DNA of 64,000 bases from Rhizobium sp. C1 (GTDB taxonomy: Bacteria > Pseudomonadota > Alphaproteobacteria > Rhizobiales > Rhizobiaceae), in the NCBI RefSeq assembly GCF_021026335.1, contig NZ_JAJNCY010000005.1:1-64000 (forward strand). Direction: 5' to 3'. This document shows, one piece after another, positions 33,663 through 43,121 of this stretch. Within the stretch, counting starts at the first letter, position 1. Each line of letters starts with the position of its first letter. Below the pieces are notes generated by a model. The model did not search any database, was not told the origin of the DNA, and saw only the letters and a list, made by a program, of their open reading frames with translations. The position numbers and the translations under genes were made by a program.

Positions 33663-34943
33663 ATGGACCCCAAGACCCTTCTCAGCGGCATGTTCGAAGC
33701 GGCCATCGATGCGGCACGGCCGGCGCTCGTGCTGCCGCCGGTCCTGCCGCCGCGGCCTGCCAGCGGCCGGGTTGTCGTGATCGCCGCCGGTAAGGCCGCC
33801 GCCGCCATGGCGGCGGCCGTGGAAACGGCCTGGGGCGGCTGCGAGGGGTTGGCCCTGACCCGATATGGACATGCGGTTCCGACACAAACCATCGAGGTCG
33901 TGGAAGCCGCCCACCCCGTGCCGGATGCGGCAGGGCAAGGGGCCGCGCAGCGCATCCTGGCGCTGGCGGAAAGCCTTGGCGCGGGCGACACGCTCGTCTT
34001 TCTCATTTCGGGCGGTGCCTCCGCGCTTCTCTCCGCACCGCTCGCGGCGATCACTCTGGCGGAAAAGGCAGCGCTCACACGCGCGCTGCTCGCCAGCGGT
34101 GCGACGATCGGCGAAATGAACAGCGTGCGCCGGCATCTGTCGGCGGCCAAGGGCGGACGGCTGGCCGCCGCGGCCTATCCGGCCCGCTGCCTCACCTATG
34201 CCATTTCCGACGTTCCCGGTGATCGACCGGAGGTCATCGGGTCAGGCCCGACTGTCGCCGATCCCACGACACAGGCCGATGCCCTGGCCGTGCTCAAAAA
34301 ATACCGCATCGAGGCGCCGCCCTCGATTGCCGCAGTCCTCAGCGATCCGGCATTCGAAACGCCCAAGCCCGGCGATCCGCGTTTTGCCGGAAACTGCTAC
34401 GAACTGATCGCCACGCCGCAATCGATGCTGTCCGCGGCAAAGGCGGTGGCCCCGCTGCCCTGCCATCTTCTCGGCGACGCCATTGAGGGTGAGGCCCGCG
34501 AAGTAGGTCGGGTCTTTGCGGGGCTGGCGCGCGCCGTCAGGGAGGGTAAATCGGCCTTCACCGCCCCTTGCATCCTGCTTTCGGGCGGCGAGACGACTGT
34601 CACCCTGCCGCAGCGAGCCGTGGAGCAGGCGATGGAACCGGCGACGGGCAAGGGCGGCCGCAATGTCGAGTTTCTGATGGGCTTTGCCAGCGAAATCGCC
34701 GGGCTGAAAGGTGTCTCCGCGCTTGCCGGCGACACGGACGGGATCGACGGCGCCGCGCCCGTCGCCGGCGCCTATGTGGACGGAACCACGGCGGATCGGG
34801 CACGGGCGTCCGGCTATACGCTGAGCGCCGCCATGGCGGCCTATGACGGACACGGCCTGTTCGAGCGGCTGGGCGACCAGATCGTCACCGGCCCCACCCA
34901 CACCAATGTCAACGACTTCCGCGCCATCCTGATTGAAGCCTAG
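33663..34943 (+). CDS. Glycerate 2-kinase (GckA/MOFRL family)
   Basis: A 426-residue kinase of the GckA/TtuD type that phosphorylates D-glycerate to 2-phosphoglycerate. Features are VVVIAAGKAAAAMA near residue 40, LISGGASALLSAP (about 116-128), SDVPGDRPEVIGSGPTVAD, and the C-terminal MOFRL domain with SGGETTVT, GKGGRNVEF and AGDTDGIDG. It lies 110 bases after the dehydrogenase. Together the pair carries hydroxypyruvate into lower glycolysis. Ribosome site weak; start chosen by family length. Confidence 0.92.
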   Translation: MDPKTLLSGMFEAAIDAARPALVLPPVLPPRPASGRVVVIAAGKAAAAMAAAVETAWGGCEGLALTRYGHAVPTQTIEVVEAAHPVPDAAGQGAAQRILALAESLGAGDTLVFLISGGASALLSAPLAAITLAEKAALTRALLASGATIGEMNSVRRHLSAAKGGRLAAAAYPARCLTYAISDVPGDRPEVIGSGPTVADPTTQADALAVLKKYRIEAPPSIAAVLSDPAFETPKPGDPRFAGNCYELIATPQSMLSAAKAVAPLPCHLLGDAIEGEAREVGRVFAGLARAVREGKSAFTAPCILLSGGETTVTLPQRAVEQAMEPATGKGGRNVEFLMGFASEIAGLKGVSALAGDTDGIDGAAPVAGAYVDGTTADRARASGYTLSAAMAAYDGHGLFERLGDQIVTGPTHTNVNDFRAILIEA

Positions 34944-34990
34944 CGGCGCATCTATGCAGCTTTGCCGGAATTGCTGTAGAGTCGAAACGC

Positions 34991-35977
34991 ATGCGCGATC
35001 TCAATCTCAAGGCCACCGAATATTTCGAAGCCGTCGCCCGGCTCGGCAGCGTCACCAAGGCCTCCGAGGAACTGGGCATTTCCCCCTCGGCGGTCAGCCA
35101 GCAGATTTCGCTTCTCGAGGCGCAGCTTGGCGTGAAGCTGTTTCGCCGCGAAAAGCAGCGGCTTATCCTGACGCTCGATGGCGACCGGCTGTTTCAGACG
35201 ACGACCCAGGCCTTTGGGGCCATTCGCAATGCGCGCTCGGCGGTTTCCTTCCAGCGCGACCGGCGCAATTTCATCATTCGGGTCAGTCCGAGTTTCGGGG
35301 TCCGCTGGCTCGGCCCCCGTGTCGGCGCGTTCTGCGCCGAAAACGAGGAATGGAACATGCGCATCGACGCGACCCCGGATTTTACCGCCTTCGAGACAGA
35401 GAATGTCGATGTCGACCTTCGCTATGGTCTTGGCACGTGGAGCGGGGTCTCCGTCACGCCGCTGATGCACGATCTGGTTCTGCCGCTGTGCAGCCCCGCC
35501 TATCTGGAGCAATTGCGCCAGATCGATCCCGATCCCGCCCGGCAGCTCGCCAGGGCGCGGCTGATCGACAGCGTCAAGACGCTCTATCGCTGGGACCTCT
35601 GGCTTGCGCTCAATCACATCGACATCCCGAATGTGAGCTACCCCTTACGTTTCGACCGCTCGTCCATGTCCATCGAAATGGCCAAGCAGGGCGGCGGCAT
35701 CGCGCTGGACAGCGTGACGCTCTGTCTCGGCGAGCTGGAGCGCGGCGAACTCGTGCCATTTTCTACCGCCTTCGACGTGATCGATTTTCCCGCCTACTGG
35801 TTCGTCTGCCCTGCGCGGCATCTGAACCGGCGTATCGTGCTGCGCTTTTTCAACTGGATGATGTCGTCCTGCAAGAACCACGACGATTCCGCCCGCGCGC
35901 ATCTGGCCGGGCTCGGCTGCCGCTTCCGTATCGGCTCGCCGACCGAGCTCATCGATATCAAGCCGTGGGGGCTTTGA
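34991..35977 (+). CDS. LysR-family regulator
   Basis: A 328-residue LysR protein with N-terminal helix-turn-helix (FEAVARLGSVTKASEELGIS, SPSAVSQQISLLEAQLG) and a long effector domain with NVDVDLRYGLGTWSG and YRWDLWLALNHIDIP, GcvA-like in arrangement. It begins 48 bases after the glycerate kinase stop and reads toward the split transketolase, 144 bases downstream. I expect it to control that operon. Unlike most LysR genes it is not divergent from its probable target. Confidence 0.85.
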   Translation: MRDLNLKATEYFEAVARLGSVTKASEELGISPSAVSQQISLLEAQLGVKLFRREKQRLILTLDGDRLFQTTTQAFGAIRNARSAVSFQRDRRNFIIRVSPSFGVRWLGPRVGAFCAENEEWNMRIDATPDFTAFETENVDVDLRYGLGTWSGVSVTPLMHDLVLPLCSPAYLEQLRQIDPDPARQLARARLIDSVKTLYRWDLWLALNHIDIPNVSYPLRFDRSSMSIEMAKQGGGIALDSVTLCLGELERGELVPFSTAFDVIDFPAYWFVCPARHLNRRIVLRFFNWMMSSCKNHDDSARAHLAGLGCRFRIGSPTELIDIKPWGL

Positions 35978-36121
35978 CACGGCGCGCGGCAGAGTGAAGC
36001 GGCTGTACACCCATACGGGCCGAAGTTGTTAAGGCCTGCTTCAAAGGTCTTTCGTGTAATTTAAAATCATTCTTCCATCGCCAATGCTATCTCTTCCTCA
36101 ACAAACAGTCGGGAGGAGACG

Positions 36122-37021
36122 ATGGATTTGGCAAGCCGCCGCTTTGCGCCATCAAGTGAGGCGCGATCAGACGAGCCGCGTTCAGATATGGCACGGTCGA
36201 ACGTGTCGCTCGCACTTCGCGCCTGGAACATTCGCCGCAAGGCCCTTTTGATGGGCCAGGTGCAGGGGCAGGGCTATATCGGCCAGGCGCTCGGCATTGC
36301 GGACGTTCTGGCCGCCTCCTATTTCCACGCGCTGGAATACCGCCCGGAAGATCCGGAATGGGAAGGCCGCGACCGCTTCCTTCTCTCCATCGGGCATTAC
36401 GCGATCGCGCTCTATGCCGTTCTGATGGAAGCCGGCATCCTGCCCGAGGACGAGCTTGAAACCTATGGCATGGATGACAGCCGCATGCCCATGTCGGGCA
36501 TGGCGTCCTACACGCCCGGCATGGAGATCACCGGCGGCTCGCTTGGCCATGGTCTCGGCATTGCCGTCGGCATGGCCATGGGGCTGAAGCGGAAGCGGAA
36601 CAGGGCATTCGTCTACAATCTCATGTCCGACGGCGAACTGGGCGAAGGCTCCACCTGGGAAGCCGCCATGTCGGGCGCCCATCACAAGCTCGACAACCTG
36701 ATCTGCCTCGTTGACTTCAACAATCAGCAGGCCGACGGCAAGTCTACCGAAATGCTTTGCTCCGAGCCGCTGACCGAAAAATGGGAAGCTTTCGGCTGGC
36801 ATGCGCAGCGCGTCAATGGCAACGATCTTGCCGCCATCGTCACAGCCTTCGATACGGCTCGCGAGGTCAAGGACGCCAAGCCCCGTGTCATCATTTTCGA
36901 TACGACCATGTGCAAGGGCGTGCCCTTCCTCGAGAGCCGCGAAATCACCCATTTCGTCCGCGTCGAGGCCGACGAGTGGGACAAGGCGCTCGCAGTTCTC
37001 GAAGAAGGAAAGCCCGCATGA
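36122..37021 (+). CDS. Transketolase N-terminal subunit (split transketolase)
   Basis: A 299-residue protein corresponding only to the ThDP diphosphate-binding domain of transketolase, with GQGYIGQALGIADVL, GGSLGHGLGIAVGMA, and the ThDP motif SDGELGEGSTWEAAM closed by FNNQQ. Start at 36122 with GGGAGGAG just upstream; an ATG 22 codons later is possible. The stop overlaps the next start by ATGA. In split systems the two chains form one active site at their interface. Split transketolases of this type serve special sugar pathways, for example apulose-phosphate or sulfosugar routes. The substrate here is unknown. Confidence 0.92.
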   Translation: MDLASRRFAPSSEARSDEPRSDMARSNVSLALRAWNIRRKALLMGQVQGQGYIGQALGIADVLAASYFHALEYRPEDPEWEGRDRFLLSIGHYAIALYAVLMEAGILPEDELETYGMDDSRMPMSGMASYTPGMEITGGSLGHGLGIAVGMAMGLKRKRNRAFVYNLMSDGELGEGSTWEAAMSGAHHKLDNLICLVDFNNQQADGKSTEMLCSEPLTEKWEAFGWHAQRVNGNDLAAIVTAFDTAREVKDAKPRVIIFDTTMCKGVPFLESREITHFVRVEADEWDKALAVLEEGKPA

Positions 37022-38052
37022 CGCTCGCATCCATGGCCCGCAAATACGAAGCCCGCAAGCGTCCCGAAGGCGAACGCCAGGCGACTTCCGCCATGATCGC
37101 CTCGCTCGCAGCGGAGGGCTACGACACCGTCAACGCTCCCTTCGGCAATGCGCTGATCGAGGCCGCGCGCAAGGACGAGCGCATCGTCGGCCTGACGGCT
37201 GATCTCGGCAAATATACCGACCTGCATGTCTTCGCCAACGCGATGCCGGACCGTTTCTACCAGATGGGCATGGCAGAGCAGGTGCTGATGTCGGCCGCGG
37301 CCGGCCTCGCCCGTGAGGGCTTCCTGCCTTTCGCGACGACCTACGCCGTATTTGCCTCGCGCCGCGCCTATGACTTCATCGCCATGGCGATTGCAGAGGA
37401 AAACCTGCCGGTCAAGATCGTCTGCGCCTTGCCGGGCCTGACGACCGGCTACGGCCCGAGCCATCAGGCGACGGAGGATCTGGCCATCTTCCGCGGCCTG
37501 CCCAACATGACAATCATCGATCCTTGCGATGCCGATGACATTCTCGGCATGGTGCCGGCGATGTGTGCCCACGAGGGGCCAGTCTATGCCCGGCTCCTGC
37601 GCGGCAAGGTTCCCTCTGTCCTCAAGAAGCACAAACCGGACTACCGGTTTCAGCTGGGCAAGGCGCAGCTTATTCGCGACGGGCGCGACGTCCTTGTCAT
37701 CTCGACCGGGCTGATGACCATGCGCGCGCTCGACGCAGCCGTGAAGCTTGCCGAGGACAAGGTGGATGTCGCCGTTCTGCATTGCCCGACGGTCAAGCCC
37801 CTTGATCTGGACACGATCGCGGCGGAAGCCGCCAGGTCTGGGCGGCTGGTCGTCACAGCAGAAAATCACACGGTGATGGGCGGGCTGGGGGAGGCCGTCG
37901 CCGGCGGCCTTCTGTCCCGCGGTATCGCGCCGAAGTTTCGCATGATCGGCTTGCCCGACCAGTTTCTTGAGGCAGGCGCCTTGCCGACCCTGCACGACAT
38001 GTACGGCCTATCGGTCGGCAAGGTGGCTGCGCAGATCCGGTCTTGGCTCTGA
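37018..38052 (+). CDS. Transketolase C-terminal subunit (split transketolase)
   Basis: A 344-residue protein corresponding to the pyrimidine-binding and C-terminal domains. The ThDP-activating Glu is in the MGMAEQVLMSAAAGLA segment, GPSHQATEDLAI follows as the family phosphate-side loop, and HCPTVKPLD lies in the C-terminal domain. Start overlaps the N-subunit stop by ATGA. Compared with the single-chain transketolase 5 kb upstream, this pair is clearly a different lineage, so the two are not a recent duplication. Confidence 0.92.
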   Translation: MTLASMARKYEARKRPEGERQATSAMIASLAAEGYDTVNAPFGNALIEAARKDERIVGLTADLGKYTDLHVFANAMPDRFYQMGMAEQVLMSAAAGLAREGFLPFATTYAVFASRRAYDFIAMAIAEENLPVKIVCALPGLTTGYGPSHQATEDLAIFRGLPNMTIIDPCDADDILGMVPAMCAHEGPVYARLLRGKVPSVLKKHKPDYRFQLGKAQLIRDGRDVLVISTGLMTMRALDAAVKLAEDKVDVAVLHCPTVKPLDLDTIAAEAARSGRLVVTAENHTVMGGLGEAVAGGLLSRGIAPKFRMIGLPDQFLEAGALPTLHDMYGLSVGKVAAQIRSWL

Positions 38053-38095
38053 CGGCGGTACAGAATTCGATTATTGAAAGGGAGGTAAGAGACCC

Positions 38096-38848
38096 ATGGG
38101 TCTGCTCACAGGAAAATACGCAATCGTCACCGGGGCAGCATCCGCGCGCGGCCTTGGAAAAGCAACGGCGAAACTCTTTGCCGAACATGGCGCGACCGTC
38201 GCCATTCTCGATCTGAACGCCGAGGCCGCAAGCGCCGCAGCAGCGGATCTCGGGCCGCAGCACGTGGGTCTTGCCTGCAACGTCACCGACAAGGCAGCTT
38301 GCGACGCGGCCGTCGCCGAACTTGAGAAGCGCTGGGGCCGCGTTGATATCCTCGTCAACAACGCAGGCATCACCCAGCCGCTGAAGATCATGGATATCGG
38401 GCCATCGAACTATGATGCGGTTCTTGACGTAAACCTGCGCGGTACACTTTACATGAGCCAGGCCGTCATTACGGGGATGCGTGAGCGCAAGTCTGGCGCG
38501 ATTGTCAATCTGAGCTCGGTTTCTGCGCAGCGCGGTGGCGGCATTTTCGGCGGACCGCACTATTCGGCGGCCAAGGCTGGTGTTCTGGGACTTACCAAGG
38601 CGATGGCGCGCGAACTGGCGCCGTCCAATGTCCGCGTGAACGCCATCTGCCCCGGCTTTATCGCAACCGATATCACGGGTGGCAAACTCACACCGGATAT
38701 GCTGGAGAAAATTGTCGAAGGCATTCCCATGGGCCGCGCGGGCGAGGCCTCGGATGTAGCAGGCTGTGCGCTGTTTCTGGCCTCTGAGCTCTCGGCCTAT
38801 TGCACGGGAACGGAAGTGGATGTGAACGGCGGATCGCTGATCCATTGA
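38096..38848 (+). CDS. Short-chain dehydrogenase/reductase
   Basis: A 250-residue classical SDR. The cofactor motif is TGAASARGLG (residues 12-21), NNAG is at 88-91, the catalytic Ser is in VNLSSVS, and Tyr156/Lys160 are in HYSAAKAG. D39 at the end of strand 2 (ILDLN) favours NAD. GGGAGG lies before the ATG, 43 bases after the split transketolase. It likely oxidises a polyol or hydroxyacid to the keto substrate of the transketolase, or reduces its product. Substrate unknown. Confidence 0.88.
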   Translation: MGLLTGKYAIVTGAASARGLGKATAKLFAEHGATVAILDLNAEAASAAAADLGPQHVGLACNVTDKAACDAAVAELEKRWGRVDILVNNAGITQPLKIMDIGPSNYDAVLDVNLRGTLYMSQAVITGMRERKSGAIVNLSSVSAQRGGGIFGGPHYSAAKAGVLGLTKAMARELAPSNVRVNAICPGFIATDITGGKLTPDMLEKIVEGIPMGRAGEASDVAGCALFLASELSAYCTGTEVDVNGGSLIH

Positions 38849-38923
38849 CCCATGTCGCGGGTGACAGCCGATTGCCGTCGGAGGGGCGGCAGGGCAGGCT
38901 GAGCGCTTAAGGGCAGAAAGGCG

Positions 38924-38942
38924 GGCCCCCAAGCCGGGGGCC
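38924..38942 (+). terminator. GC-rich stem-loop before the TRAP genes
   Basis: GGCCCCC (38924-38930) pairs with GGGGGCC (38936-38942) around AAGCC. It lies 75 bases after the SDR stop and about 80 before the TRAP binding-protein start. Without a T-run it may act as a weak terminator or mRNA stabiliser. Confidence 0.45.
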
Positions 38943-39020
38943 TGGAATACTTGAAGAGCGGGTAGAGCAGGAGGCTCGCCCACAGCGAACGATCCGTTAT
39001 GGGTTATGAGGAGGAAAACC

Positions 39021-40040
39021 ATGAAACGAGACTTTTCGATGAAGCGCAGAACCTTTGTTGCCGGCGCGCTGAGCCTGCCACTGGTCACGGTCCTGAAACA
39101 TCCGGCCTCGGCGGCCGAGTTCAACCTGAAATACGCAACCGGCCAGGATCCGACCCACCCGGTCAACATCCGCGCGCAGGAGGCGATCGACCGTATCCGC
39201 GAGGCCACCTCCGGACGCGTCGACATCAAGCTTTATCCGGCAAACCAGCTTGGCTCCGACACCGACCTGCTGACACAGATTCGCAATGGTTCGGTTGATT
39301 TCTTCAACCAGTCTTCCATGGTTCTTGCCACCTTCGTTCCAGCCTGCGGCATCACCAGCCTCGGCTTCGCCTTCAAGAACTACGAACAGGTCTGGGCGGC
39401 GATGGATGGTGATCTCGGCACATACCTTGCCAAAGAGATCGCCAAAACGCCGATCTTTGCGGTTTCGCGCATGTGGGACAACGGCTTTAGGCAGGTGACA
39501 TCCTCGACCCGGGCCATCACCGGTCCGGAGGAGCTCAAGGGCTTCAAGATCCGTGTTCCGCCGGCACCGTCGCTGACCTCGCTGTTCAAGGCGCTGGATG
39601 CGGCCCCTTCGCCCATCAACTTCAACGAGCTCTATTCCGCGCTTCAGACGAAAGTTGTCGAGGGGCAGGAAAATCCGTTGGCGATCATCGCGACGGCGCG
39701 GCTTTATGAAGTGCAGAAGTATATCAGCCTGACCAACCATGTCTGGGACGGTTACTGGGTTCTCGGCAACAAGAACTCCTTCGCAAGGCTTCCCAAGGAT
39801 GTACAGGACATCGTTTCGCGCGAAATCGACAAGTCGGGCCTGGATGAGCGTAAAGATATCGCGCGCCTGAGCGAAACGCTGAAGAGCGATCTCAAGGGCA
39901 AGGGGGTCAACCTGCTTGAGGTCAACCAGGATCCTTTCCGCAACGCGCTGAAGACCACGACCTTCTATTCCGACTGGAAGAAGAAGTATGGCGACGAAGC
40001 CTGGGCCATGCTCGAAAAGGTATCCGGCAAGCTCGGTTGA
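39021..40040 (+). CDS. TRAP transporter substrate-binding protein (DctP family)
   Basis: A 339-residue periplasmic receptor. The N-terminus MKRDFSMKRRTFVAGAL is a twin-arginine-like signal with cleavage near PASAAEF. DctP features include LYPANQLGSDTDLLTQIRNG and the EELKGFKIRVPPAPSL segment, with the Arg that binds the substrate carboxylate. This Arg suggests an acidic ligand. I chose the ATG at 39021 because GAGGA precedes it; an earlier in-frame ATG at 39006 lies before the ribosome site. It pairs with the fused permease downstream. Confidence 0.9.
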   Translation: MKRDFSMKRRTFVAGALSLPLVTVLKHPASAAEFNLKYATGQDPTHPVNIRAQEAIDRIREATSGRVDIKLYPANQLGSDTDLLTQIRNGSVDFFNQSSMVLATFVPACGITSLGFAFKNYEQVWAAMDGDLGTYLAKEIAKTPIFAVSRMWDNGFRQVTSSTRAITGPEELKGFKIRVPPAPSLTSLFKALDAAPSPINFNELYSALQTKVVEGQENPLAIIATARLYEVQKYISLTNHVWDGYWVLGNKNSFARLPKDVQDIVSREIDKSGLDERKDIARLSETLKSDLKGKGVNLLEVNQDPFRNALKTTTFYSDWKKKYGDEAWAMLEKVSGKLG

Positions 40041-40204
40041 GACAGTTATCATAGTGCGGCAATGTTGCGCCCGGCCCTCCAGCCGGCCGCAATACCGACG
40101 CTGTTTGCAATGCGGATATTGTCGGGGTGGCTCGTTGCAGCGCGCCACGGGGCAAAGCGCGACAGAAGTCAGCCGCCGCGAATAATCAGTGGGATGGATC
40201 AACG

Positions 40205-42088
40205 ATGTCACATGAACATCATGGTGAGTATATCGCCGAATTTGCAGCGCCGACGCATTCCGGAGCAACGGTTGCGGCGTATCTTGAGAAGTTTCTCATC
40301 CGCCTTGTCGAGATACCGGCGGCCTTGCTGGTCTTTGTCGAGGTTGTCGTGCTGATGATGGGTGTCATCTGGCGCTATGTGCTGCACCAACCGCTGATCT
40401 GGTCGGACGAACTTGCTGGCATCCTGTTCCTGTGGCTTGCCATGCTGGGCTCTGTCATTTCGATGCAGCGGGGCGACCATATGCGCATGACCGCGATCGT
40501 CGGGGCGCTCGAGCCCAAGTGGCGATCCTTTCTTGATCTGGTGGCAATTGCCGCAGCATTCGCGTTTCTCTGCCTGACGTTGTTGCCAGCCTATAATTTT
40601 GCCGCTGAGGAAATCTGGGTCACCACCCCAGCGCTTGAAATTCCCAATACCTGGCGGGCGGCGGCCTTGCCGGTCGGTATTTTCCTCATGCTGATGGTGT
40701 CTCTCCTTCGCCTGATACAGACCGGCGAGTTGCGGCAGATCCTGCTGGCGCTGTTTTCTGTAGCATTGCTCATTGGCTTCATGACGATGCTCGGAGGCGT
40801 GTTGCCGGCGCTCGGCAACTGGAACCTGCTGCTGTTCTTCGTGATCGGCGTCGGCGGCATGGTGTTTCTTGGCATTCCGATTGCGTTCGCCTTCGGACTG
40901 GCGACGTTCGGCTATATCGCGCTGACGACGACGACGCCCACCATGGTTGTCGTCGGACGCATGGATGAGGGGATGAGCCACATCATTCTCCTGGCCGTAC
41001 CCCTCTTCGTGCTTCTGGGAATGCTGATCGGCATGACGGGCATGGCGCGCGCCATGGTCGGTTTCCTCGCCAATCTTCTCGGCCATGTGAAAGGCGGTCT
41101 GTCATATGTGCTGATCGGGGCCATGTATCTCGTGTCCGGCATTTCGGGCTCCAAAGCCGCGGATATGGCGGCGGTCGCCCCGGCGCTCTTCCCGGAGATG
41201 CGCAAGCGCGGTGCGAAGCCCGGGGATCTCGTGGCACTTCTGGCGGCAACGGGCGCGCAGACGGAGACCATTCCGCCATCCATCGTCCTGATCACCATCG
41301 GCTCCGTCACCGGGGTTTCCATCGCCGCGCTGTTTACCGGCGGCATGCTCCCCGGCGTCATCCTTGGCATAACACTGGCCGCAGTCGTCTGGTGGCGCTA
41401 TCGTCACGAGGATCTTTCCGGCGTACACCGCGCCTCGATGAGCGAAATCGCCAAGAGCTTCGTCGTGGCGCTTCCAGCCATCGTATTGCCCTTCCTGATC
41501 CGCGCCGCCGTGATCGAAGGCGTTGCGACCGCCACGGAAGTATCCACGATCGGCATCGCCTATACGGTTCTCGCCGGTCTTCTCATCTATCGCAAGTTCG
41601 ACTGGTCACGCATTTACCCGATGCTTGTGGATACGGCCGCTCTGTCCGGGGCCATTCTGATCATCATCGGCGCGGCGACCGCCATGGCCTGGGCGCTCAC
41701 CCAGTCCGGATTCTCCACGGAACTTGCAATGGCCATGAAGAGCCTGCCCGGCGGAAAAGCCGCGTTCCTGGCCGTTTCCATTGTGATTTTCGTCATTCTT
41801 GGCTCCGTCCTTGAGGGCATTCCGGCTATCGTCCTGTTCGGACCACTGCTCTTCCCGATCGCGCGTGAAGTTGGTGTCCACGAGGTCCACTATTCCATGG
41901 TGGTCATTCTTGCGATGGGTATGGGCCTCTTCGCACCACCGTTCGGAGTGGGCTACTATGCGGCCTGCGCCATCAGCCGCGTCAAGGCGGACGAGGGAAT
42001 GAAGCCTATCGCTGGATACATGGTCGCGCTTTTCGTGGGCCTTATTCTGGTGGCCGCCATCCCGTGGATTTCGATCGGCTTCCTCTGA
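40205..42088 (+). CDS. TRAP transporter permease, fused small and large subunits (DctQM)
   Basis: A 627-residue membrane protein. The first about 190 residues are DctQ-like, with four helices and VLHQPLIWSDELAGILFLWL. The rest is DctM-like, with many helices and repeated motifs such as IPIAFAFGLA, GISGSKAADMAAVAPALFP, ETIPPSIVLI and GMGLFAPPFGVGYY. Most DctQ and DctM proteins are separate. It uses a sodium gradient with the binding protein to import an organic acid or sugar acid for the split-transketolase pathway. The start at 40205 comes after GGGATGG. The 164-base gap before it holds a small stem-loop, CCGGC/GCCGG, near 40071-40086. Confidence 0.9.
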   Translation: MSHEHHGEYIAEFAAPTHSGATVAAYLEKFLIRLVEIPAALLVFVEVVVLMMGVIWRYVLHQPLIWSDELAGILFLWLAMLGSVISMQRGDHMRMTAIVGALEPKWRSFLDLVAIAAAFAFLCLTLLPAYNFAAEEIWVTTPALEIPNTWRAAALPVGIFLMLMVSLLRLIQTGELRQILLALFSVALLIGFMTMLGGVLPALGNWNLLLFFVIGVGGMVFLGIPIAFAFGLATFGYIALTTTTPTMVVVGRMDEGMSHIILLAVPLFVLLGMLIGMTGMARAMVGFLANLLGHVKGGLSYVLIGAMYLVSGISGSKAADMAAVAPALFPEMRKRGAKPGDLVALLAATGAQTETIPPSIVLITIGSVTGVSIAALFTGGMLPGVILGITLAAVVWWRYRHEDLSGVHRASMSEIAKSFVVALPAIVLPFLIRAAVIEGVATATEVSTIGIAYTVLAGLLIYRKFDWSRIYPMLVDTAALSGAILIIIGAATAMAWALTQSGFSTELAMAMKSLPGGKAAFLAVSIVIFVILGSVLEGIPAIVLFGPLLFPIAREVGVHEVHYSMVVILAMGMGLFAPPFGVGYYAACAISRVKADEGMKPIAGYMVALFVGLILVAAIPWISIGFL

Positions 42089-42089
42089 C

Positions 42090-42209
42090 TTTTTGAGCTT
42101 CCTCCGAATAGACGAACCGGGAGATCGTCTCATGGCTTGCGCGGGGCATCGCACCTTCGAACCACATCCTCCCGGCAATCTGCTCCGGTGCTATGAGGCC
42201 AAGAAGCCA
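42090..42209 (-). pseudogene. IS30-family transposase remnant
   Basis: About 40 codons remain, reading SPEQIAGRM-like (APEQIAGRMWFEG), then ASHETISRFVYSEE. This is the helix-turn-helix to early catalytic region of IS30 transposases. Both ends are lost. It begins two bases after the TRAP permease stop. Confidence 0.65.
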
Positions 42210-42256
42210 TGCACTGTTCGTCTGCAATCCATTCGGTGTCGTCGTCATCGCTACCT

Positions 42257-43005
42257 TCAATTCCTGCCCCCGGCACATGCACCCGGCACGCCGGCAATGC
42301 AGATCATCGAAAGGCGTTTATCCTCGATCTGGAACAACAGGCTTTGTCGATCAGGGCCATCATCGCCCTGCATTCCGGTTTGCAGCCAGACCGGGTTGGT
42401 CCAGGCCGGCAAGGGGATATTATCCAGCAGGCTTGTCGCAGGCTGGGTTTGCGGCACCACAGCGATCGACGCCGCGGGCGAGATCGTCAGGATGCCCGGG
42501 AGATAGACGATATCGTAATTGCCCGAGGACAGGCCGGAAACGGTGAGGCTGTAGGTGCCTGCATTCACCGCGCCCTGTGCCGTGCCGGCATAGGTGAGCG
42601 TGCCGCCTAGAACTGTCGAGGTCTCGCCATTGACGAAGCCGGAATAGCTGAGGCCATTGCCACCCGAGAAGGCCTGCCCGTTGTAGGTTTTGGTGGCGTC
42701 GTTGGCTGTGACGGAGAGGGAGGCCTTGGAGATATCCGCAGTCAGGCTGGTCGGCATGAGGAGGTTGTAGTTGCCCGCATCCGTCCCGGAGAGCGTATAG
42801 CCCGTGACGTGACGGCTTTGCTGGCCCCGGCATTCTTGTTGTTGAAGGTCGCGACGCCCGATCCAGCGACGAACACCGAATCGTTGGCATAATGGCCAAC
42901 GGTTGCGGCTCCAGAGAGCGTACTCCGGGTTAAGCCATCATGCGTTTTATTGTTGGCGGAGATCCCACTGAGAGCAGTGCCTGCTTTTGTGATGCTGGCG
43001 CCGCC
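42257..43005 (-). pseudogene. Filamentous-haemagglutinin-type adhesin, C-terminal remnant with YDG/MBG repeats
   Basis: After the IS6 piece a frame reads GISANNKTHDGLTRSTLSG, VATFNNKNAGASKAVT. After a one-base loss near 42808 it continues as TGYTLSGTDAGNYNLL, ANDATKTYNGQAF and SYSGFVNGETSTVLGGTL, then a Pro-rich tail ending at 42257. KxYDG and TYNGQAF repeats are the YDG and MBG modules of very large two-partner-secreted or surface adhesins. The N-terminal part is gone, cut by the IS6 fragment, and the frameshift disables the rest. Confidence 0.72.
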
Positions 43006-43121
43006 AGCATGTCCTCGACCATCCGCAGGCTATTGGGAAACCGGAAATACAGCCACACGGCGTGGGCGATGATTTCAGCGGGGAAGCGATGGCGGCGATG
43101 GACAGGATCACGGTGTGTCAT
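42999..43121 (-). pseudogene. IS6-family transposase N-terminal remnant
   Basis: Residues RHRFPAEIIAHAVWLYFRF and SLRMVEDMLAA match the N-terminus of the IS6 transposase at 60231-60713 (RHRFPFEIIAHAVWLSYRF, RDIEDLLAE). After about 41 codons the sequence passes into the adhesin remnant. It complements the C-terminal piece at 21098-21445. Confidence 0.75.
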
